64,000 nt of DNA, from NCBI GenBank assembly GCA_018343915.1, contig JABRWF010000001.1, positions 3,100,001 through 3,164,000 on the forward strand, written 5' to 3'. The notes below the pieces were generated by a model. It was not told the DNA's origin, did not search any database, and saw nothing but the letters and a program-made list of their open reading frames with translations. The DNA comes from Agroathelia rolfsii (Eukaryota > Basidiomycota > Agaricomycetes > Amylocorticiales > Amylocorticiaceae). Position numbers and translations under genes: made by a program. Below are positions 57,455-64,000 of this stretch, piece by piece; the first letter of the stretch is position 1; each line of letters begins with the position of its first letter.

Positions 57455-59410
57455 ATGTTGGGCTCACGCACGGGTCGCCTGGGTGGCCATCGCCTGGCAA
57501 GTCTAGTCAAACCCAAGAAAGCATCCTTTGCTGTGAGCCCGCCACTGCCGCAAGGTTATCTCAATTTCGGACTAAAGCTTTTCATAGACTGTTCAAGAGT
57601 CTAAAACGCCCTTGGGTGAAGAGGAGCTTCACAGCAATGTGGGTAATATTCAAGGGGGAAAAAATTGTGCCGCTTTCATCAGTTATTCAATGACATTGTT
57701 TTTCGTCATTTTTAGGATTTCATTCTCTCTGTCTTAAAGTCGACGTCTACTGCACGGGATGCAAAATCGTATCTTACAAGCTTTGGTCCTCGTCAGAAAC
57801 CCGTTACGCTTGCTGCACCCGCTGTGCTACCTCAGATCAAAGAACCTGCAACAATAGCAACAGCAACAGCGACGCCGTCCAAGGAGCAAGACATTGTCGT
57901 CCCCAAACCATCTCCAGTAGTCGCCTCTATTCTAAATCCCATCCATCGTCGCACAGCTCTCGTCAAGATGCAAGGTCCCTTCACGGACATACAGTTGGAG
58001 AGCATCACCCGTGGGTTGGTTTACCTAGAAAAACTCGGCCTCACGAGTGTCATCGTAATTGAGAACGAAAACATTCCCCGCGGCGAGGAGGGAGACCGCA
58101 AGGCCGTCATTGAGGATACCATGCGCGTTGTTACGGCATTGGAGAAGCATGGTGCCAAAGCACGCCCTGTACTTGATCTTGTGGTTAGGCTGGGGCCCAA
58201 GCCTGGAGACGATGTCCACCCTCCCTCAGGGGTTGAACCGCCAGAGGCGCATACATTTCCTTCTGATCTCACTAGCATCCGCTCATCCCTCCGCTCGGGT
58301 GAAATACCTGTTTTGCCTCCATTCGCCCTAGATACGTTCTGCCGTTCAGTACGAGTTGATTCTAATGACGTCATAGCTGCTCTTGCTCGTGGCATGGTTG
58401 AAGCAGCCGAGGTTGATGCCCAAGCACCATCTACATCTTCACTTGATAGCAATGTGGACCTCACACCTCTACGACTCATGATTATCAACCGCGAGGGCGG
58501 TGTGCCATCGTATGCTCGAGCCGGACTCCCTCATCTACTCATCAATTTGGAGTCGGAGTATTCTTATATCCATTCGACATTCCAATCCCCATGGAAAGCC
58601 TCCCATCCATCTTCACTATCCAACCTTTCTCTCGCTCGCACATGCCTGTCGTACATGCCCCCCACTTCGTCAGCAATCATGGTATCACACCGATCTCCAA
58701 GTTCGCTCATCGGCCATCTTATTACCAACAAGCCAGCCGTCAGCTCCAGTCTACCTCACGCGCTCCTGCAAGGCAATCGAAGTCTTTCCTCAGAGACCCC
58801 AACTCTCCTTAGGCGTGGAATGCCTATCACCGTCATTAAGAATGTCAATGAGATCGACCGGACGAAGCTGAAGAAGCTGCTCCAACAAAGCTTCAAGCGT
58901 GAGCTAGACGAAGCCGCATTCTACGCTCGCCTCGAGCAATGCCTCGACTTTGTGATCATTGCCGGCGACTACGTCGGCGCCGCGATCGTTACCAACGAGC
59001 CCAGCGCAACGGGGCCGATTTCCTACCTCGACAAGTTTGCCGTGCTGCCCGAGAACCAAGGCGATGGCACCGTTGACTTTTTGTGGGTCGCGCTCCATGA
59101 CGAGTCTTATGGGCTTGGCCATCCGTTCTCGGCCAACCCTAACGGCGGCAAGGAGGGCAAAGGCGAGGGCCGTGATCTGGTATGGCGCAGTCGTTCGGAT
59201 AATCCTGTCAATAAATGGTACTTTGAGAGGAGCACGGGGCACATACGCCTCGGGAAATGGGTGCTCTTCTGGTGCGATGCAGAGAAACGGCTCAAGATTG
59301 AGGAAGGCAGGCGGGGTGTCGAGGGACTGAAGTGGGTCGAGGGCTGGGAGGAAGGCCGGTTGGGTGTCTGGAGCGAGGCGATCAATAAAATACCTTCGAG
59401 TTGGCGATGA
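57455..59410 (+). CDS. ARG2: Mitochondrial N-acetylglutamate synthase
   Basis: Makes N-acetylglutamate from acetyl-CoA and glutamate, the first step of arginine biosynthesis, in mitochondria. 607 residues from exons 57455-57532, 57588-57638 and 57716-59410. The N-terminus is a mitochondrial targeting sequence, rich in Arg, Ser, Gly and Leu and free of acidic residues (GSRTGRLGGHRLASLVKPKK). Then comes the conserved DFILSVLKSTSTARDAKSYL and an inactive amino-acid-kinase-like domain (HRRTALVKMQGPFTDIQLES). The C-terminal NAT domain (DUF619) has ISYLDKFAVLPENQGDGTVDFLWVALHDE and RSRSDNPVNKWYFERSTGH, the acetyl-transfer core. A Gcn4/CPC1 site lies just upstream, which implies induction under amino-acid starvation. 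Start context AACATGT. Confidence 0.92.
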
Positions 59411-59790
59411 AGGGCGTTCATGAAATCAAACAAAAATACTCATGGTATTTATCTTCATTGTACATGTATTTCATAGTCTTCGAATATTGTATACCCTTCT
59501 AAAGGATCAAAAAATAGAGCTTGACCCTGGCTGCTATCATCCGAAACGCCCTTGTTCAAAGATCTCCAATCGTGTTTGATTCATAACTAATCAAGTCTTT
59601 GGAACGTATTAGAACCTGCTAATCATCCGTGTAATTGTAACACTGGATACCCGAGATTCATCAATACTCAGAACGTTTACGCATTGACCCACTTTATTTA
59701 TTGAAGTCCATGAATCCAAGATAAGATGTTCTACAAATGTACAAACGTAGTGCTCAAACCAAGTCCTGTTATCATCCCAATATTCTAAAT
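59411..59790. other. Intergenic, convergent gene ends
   Basis: A 380-base AT-rich gap between the NAGS gene (+) and the carnitine carrier (-). No gene is seen. Confidence 0.5.
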
Positions 59791-61247
59791 CTAAAGGAAC
59801 TTGTCTAGCAGTTTTCTTGACGCTTCCACACCCAACTATTGACGAAATTAGTACAGAGAAGATAAAGGCAATCAAAAACGCTTGACTCACAAAGGTTGCG
59901 GCGTTTGCCGGGAATGCCTAAAAACATGACGGTTAGCTATTTTGAAAGAGTAGTGAAAGGGTCGGGGTTGACTGACTCTGGCCATGGCGGGTCCGAATCC
60001 TTTCCAGAGGGCAGCAACGCCATCAGCTGCGATCGTCTTACGGGCACAGTCGAGAAGGCCGGAGTAAGTGCCTTCAGGAGCCGATTGAATGCGGGATTTC
60101 AAGACCTAAAATAATGAGGATCGTGAGCTATAGTGAGCGAAAGAAAACTAAAACAAGCAAACACTGACATCGGGAGGAATAGCCAGGGCCCACATAGCCA
60201 CACCTGCGGTACCACCGGCAACGATGACGGCTCCCAGGTTGAGGTCTGCCGAGGTCGCACCTGCTGGCGTCAGCAGTTTCTTCGTGACCTCATAAGCGGC
60301 GAAGTATCTGTCAATCAAGGATAAGAACGCCCAGTCTATTATACTGATTAATTTCAACACTTACGCAGCGCTTCCCGGACCATCACGAGCAATAGTTGCG
60401 CCCGTGCCACGGAAAATACTGCGCATACCACCTTCCTTGTACAAGTGTCCGATGACATCAATGACACCTTTGTACTGTCTCTCAGAGCCACCTTGGCCTT
60501 GGACCTGTGACGATAATACATGTAAAGCACCGGCATTGACTTTCATATCAAAGTGCTCACCTGCAAAAGGACCTTTGCTCTTTCCACAGGGGCGGTGACC
60601 AACGTTGTCGGGCCTGCTGACAAGAATCCGGCAAGAGCGAGCTCTGGAGTGGACAACGTCTCTGATTTACGGTTTGGCGTAAGTGCATAGATGAGTTGCT
60701 TGGAAGTGTCGTATGCCTGGGAATACAGATTAGTACAGATGGGCTAAGGGTAATCAGAATAATAGCCGTACCCAGAAGGAAACGGCGAAGATGGGTGTTA
60801 CGCCAAGTAGAGGAGGGACAATACCGCGATACATTCTGAGAAATATTGTTTCATGAGCAATCAACATCGTAGAGGTTAGAAGAATGTTCTTCCCACCCAG
60901 AAACACCATCTCTGGCCAGTGTCTTTTTAACCACATCGATTGCACCTGTGTATGTTCCGGGGCCTGCCGTTTGCAGCCTAGTCTTCGTAAGATCGAATGG
61001 GTGCCCTAAAACGGCCAACCAGTTAATAAGAAGTATCCAAGAACTCAAGTCCCTCAAGTACTATCCATACCAACACAGACAGCGGCTACACCACCGAACC
61101 CTCCAGAGACGAAGGACTTAATAGATTCAGCTGCAGATGTCTTGGCAGCTTGAGGTGTTGCCAGTGTCTCTGCTTCTGTGTTGCTCTATGTCCACAATGT
61201 AAGGATCGATAATATTGGAGGCATCATGAAAACGAACGTCTTACCAT
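59791..61247 (-). CDS. CRC1: Mitochondrial carnitine/acylcarnitine carrier
   Basis: Exchanges acylcarnitine for carnitine across the inner mitochondrial membrane. Three carrier repeats are seen with their signatures: GHPFDLTKTRLQT, APVERAKVLLQVQG and IPPDVLKSRIQSAP. The C-terminal RAFPANAATFLGVE block is the marker of the carnitine carrier branch. The protein ends SRKLLDKFL (stop 59791-59793). The start codon ATG (61245-61247) is followed at once by an intron (61186-61244); the next exon opens SNTEAETLATPQAAKTS. Together with the thiolase in this window it belongs to fatty-acid breakdown, the carrier bringing acetyl or acyl units from the peroxisome into the mitochondrion. All signature residues are intact. 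Confidence 0.92.
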
Positions 61248-61693
61248 GGCTGCAGACCGAGTACAGATGATGGAAGAAGAGAAAAAGTAGGGGTGAGCGA
61301 TCCTGGCATTGCTACTCGGCGTTTGAACCGGTTAGTCGTGAGCCAGATACAGCCACAGACGCGGTCATTGCCGTGGCATATGATTTCCGCAACGTCCGCA
61401 CTTGCATTGACGCAGTTGGATCGGCGCATGTCTCCGGGTCAAGCAACAACCATCCAAGTGACCGCTCAAACGACGCTAATTGCGATGTAAAGATTGGATG
61501 TGGAAATTCATGAACATTGGCATGCAAAGGCCCCATAGGCAAATAATCAACTAGGTATACTACATATCTTAAGTTAGCGTATCAAATGTCTCGTTTGTGG
61601 GAGCTGACAATAAGACTAATATATGCACGAAAGATCAAAATCAAAATCAAAGGCATGCAGGAAAACTCGTCCAAAAAGGTACCAATCAACGCA
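61248..61693. other. Intergenic, carrier promoter and FAS1 3' region
   Basis: A 446-base gap between two minus-strand genes. It should contain the 5' leader and promoter of the carrier gene. No gene is seen. Confidence 0.5.
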
Positions 61694-64000
61694 CTACTCA
61701 TCCATCTCCTCGCGACTAAATCCGCCCACTGGCTCATATGTCGCCTCCCTCATGTCCTTGCGCCATACCCATCGCACCCCTACGAAGAAGAAGCAGATAC
61801 CCACACCCCCAAGAATCCCAACCAAAACCGGGGCACCGTATTTGAGCCACCATGGTGGATAATATGGCGCCAAAACGCGATCGATCTGGATTACACCACC
61901 CCTGCCGCCGCCAGTAGTGGCTCTACCCCAGGCCAGAACCTGGGCCCAGTCCTTGTCACCGGAGGTGCCGCGGGCACCCTTGATGCCGACAAGGTATGAA
62001 CCCAGCTCTGAGGGAGTATCAGAAGGACGGAAGACAATGTCACCATACTCGTGGCTCTGCGACAGAATGGTTTTGTACGCTTGCTGTGAATCCAAAGATA
62101 ATGGTCTATTGTTGTTTAGTGCGTCTACGATGAAGTGCGACACGCTTTGGGTCTTGGGGGAAGGCATCGACCATACGATGTGCTGAGCGACGAGGACGGT
62201 TAGGGCTGGTATATCCGCATATAATTCTGTTAGATTGTAGCCCTTAAACGCGTCATCAGTTGGGCATAGCAAGGTCCACCCGTCAGCAGAAAGGTCAGCT
62301 TCAGCCCACGGAGAGCCTTCTGGAGGAGCAGTGCCATTAAGTATCCAGTCCAAACCTGCTTTCGCGACGAGCCCAGCCATGGTCGAGCCTTTCGCCGACT
62401 TTGCCAACTTCCCGAGCGTAATGTCAACGGATCGCGGAAGGAGTATATCGGAGAGCTCATGGACGACTCCAGTCTGTGTCAGACGCTCGGTAGGTGTCAA
62501 TGCAGAGAGCATATGGGCCCAACCACCACTCGGTGACACTGTGATTGTGGAATTCTGTTGGCTCCGATGAATTTGAATATCGGTGCCTTCCAATGTAGGA
62601 AAGGTGCGCTGGGATCCTTTCAGGAGTGCATCTGCATATTCAACGCCATCAATTACGTGATGCAGAATAAGATGCTCGAGCTCAGCCTTGGATGAGGATG
62701 AAAGCAGATAGTCGCTGACAAGCATGCCTAGCCGTTTAAAGGCATCATTATGGGGGACGAGAATTGAGGTCCGCGGTTGTTTCCGTAGGATATCGGCGAG
62801 TGATGTGGAAAATATCGCAGCAAGGAAAGAGGACAAGTCCAGTTCAGGCAATATGGTGTCTAGGGCATCAACGGGTGGACTGAGAGGGCGGGAAATGAGA
62901 TAAATGGTAGTCTTATTGACGATAACTAGAATGGATTATGAATTTCCGTTATGATAGCGAGAGTATAGAACTCACTGGGATCTCTAAGTATACCGGCGCC
63001 TCCGAAGCGAATATGCTTTCCGTCGGTCACATCAACGTGGAGGACCTGCTTACCCCCATCGAGCCCCTCCTCCAGTAATGCGGTCTCCAATAACGGCTTA
63101 CTCTCGAGTCTCCCAGGTGTCCAGTTGCCGGGAATGATGTGATACCGGAGTACCTTCTCGAGCTGCTTGCTGCCCTCCTTTGGAAGCCCATCCCCCCCAA
63201 ATACTGAAATAACGTCGTCTTGCGGTGCAAGGATCGTGTATTCGGCAGATGTATCATTGATGAAAGAAGTTAAGTTAACGGAATGCATCAATGAGACGAA
63301 CTTAGAGCAGTTAAGTGCAAGAAGGTATTTCTCGGGTGTCAGTTCGATGGAGCCCGGAGGGATGATGAGTTCAGATATGAAATGTATGACGCCATTGGAA
63401 GCGTAGATATCCGGCTGAACAATCGAGGCATGGGAAATTGTGGCATTCCCTGAGTCAATGGAAACGTCGAGCTCGGTACCACTGATAGTTTTCACTGTAT
63501 CATCAATTGTGAGAACAAATTAGCAAAACCAGAGCAAACATGACTATACATTTGTCCCCAGACTTGAGTTTATCCGTCCATTTGACCCCTTTTGCAGCAA
63601 CAGCATGCATTCGAATAATCTTTTGCAAGTCATCAGTTGCCCAACCACTCTCGAGATAGAGACGCTCAAGCTTGTCCAGCTTTCCCCATGCATCGTTTGC
63701 CGGTAGGAATAACGTCAATTCTGACGTCGTGTTCAAGAGTTTCGTAGTTTCTGGTGTTAAGACATCGTTGAAATAAGACACAGCCGGATATTGTGACAGA
63801 GTGCTCGCTATAACCCTTATATTAGACTTCTGTATGCTTATACTCATCGAAATATAGCAGAGCGTGACTAGCACTTGCCTATGTCTACCGGTACCTTCAG
63901 CACATCTTCGATCTTAACCAAAAGGCCGTTCGCAGTCTTGACTGGCTCTGCGACAACCTTTGCGCCGCCTTTTCCAAATGCATCAACACCCACCCACGTA
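61694..64000 (-). CDS. Multi-fasciclin (FAS1) membrane protein, 3' part
   Basis: A surface protein with repeated fasciclin domains, used in cell adhesion or wall contact. The 5' end is beyond the window. At least three FAS1 domains are visible with their H1 (TELTLFLPANDAWGKL, AEYTILAPQDDVISV, RTSILVPHNDAFKRL, WTLLCPTDDAFKGY) and H2 motifs (LRYHIIPG, LILHHVIDGVEY, LVAQHIVWSMP), with four H1-type repeats in all. One membrane segment lies near the end (YGAPVLVGILGGVGICFFFVGV), followed by a basic tail and the end FSREEMDE (stop 61694-61696). The last exon is long (to about 62870); shorter exons lie upstream, at 62970-63495, 63550-63815 and beyond 63877. N-glycosylation sites are frequent. Similar to fungal vacuolar or surface FAS1 proteins. 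Confidence 0.87.

Overview
The window is nuclear DNA of a filamentous fungus, most likely a basidiomycete of the Agaricomycotina. Nearly every protein gene is cut by many short introns (about 50-70 nt, GT..AG), genes sit close together on both strands, and the families present are fungal: a KRE6/SKN1 glucan-synthesis glycosidase, SAGA Sgf11, an Ima1 inner nuclear membrane protein, a UPF0658-like membrane protein, and a membrane-anchored heparinase II/III-like enzyme. I see no bacterial operon, no rRNA, no CRISPR array and no recognisable transposon. I cannot name the genus.

Layout. 0-11 kb: 3' part of a class II DAHP synthase (+); a HUL5/UBE3C HECT ubiquitin ligase (-); a PAP2-type lipid phosphatase (+); a secreted PLC-like phosphodiesterase (+); the U3 processome protein UTP11 (-). 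11-20.6 kb: a WRKY/GCM1-type zinc-finger protein (+); a Ulp1-type SUMO protease (+); the Golgi SNARE BET1 (-); a UPF0658-like membrane protein (-); SGF11 (-); an intron-containing tRNA-Val(AAC) (-). 20.7-36 kb: a 1459-residue coiled-coil protein of unknown role (+); an Lgl/Sro7/tomosyn exocytosis protein (+); a DHX29-like DEAH/DEVH helicase (-). 36-50 kb: peroxisomal 3-ketoacyl-CoA thiolase (+); the heparinase-like protein (+); a mucin-like one-pass membrane protein (+); IMA1 (-); a SNAPC1-like protein (+); KRE6/SKN1 (+). 50-64 kb: an F-box-like orphan (-); a UBE2O-type E2/E3 enzyme (-); mitochondrial N-acetylglutamate synthase (+); a carnitine/acylcarnitine carrier (-); the 3' part of a multi-fasciclin membrane protein (-).

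The genes are mostly ordinary housekeeping functions: amino-acid biosynthesis (DAHP synthase, NAGS), fatty-acid oxidation (thiolase with a PTS2 signal, carnitine carrier), ubiquitin/SUMO control (HUL5, UBE2O, Ulp1, and Sgf11 of the SAGA deubiquitinase module), secretion (BET1, Lgl/Sro7) and cell surface or wall (KRE6, mucin-like, FAS1, heparinase-like, PLC-like). I found no gene cluster that reads as one new system.

The most unusual features are at the level of RNA processing. The thiolase gene has three consecutive non-canonical introns (GC-AG, GC-AG, then a probable U2-type AT-AC). Two other genes carry one GC-AG intron each. Three short introns are multiples of three with no in-frame stop, so retention would be silent to the reading frame. 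One DAHP synthase intron holds a T27 and an A25 tract that could pair. The NAGS promoter has a perfect Gcn4/CPC1-type palindrome. Exon models with stated coordinates were joined by hand; those for DAHP synthase, PLC-like, the zinc-finger gene, Ulp1, BET1, the coiled-coil gene, thiolase, heparinase-like, mucin-like, SNAPC1-like and NAGS give total lengths divisible by three. The others are approximate inside their outer limits.
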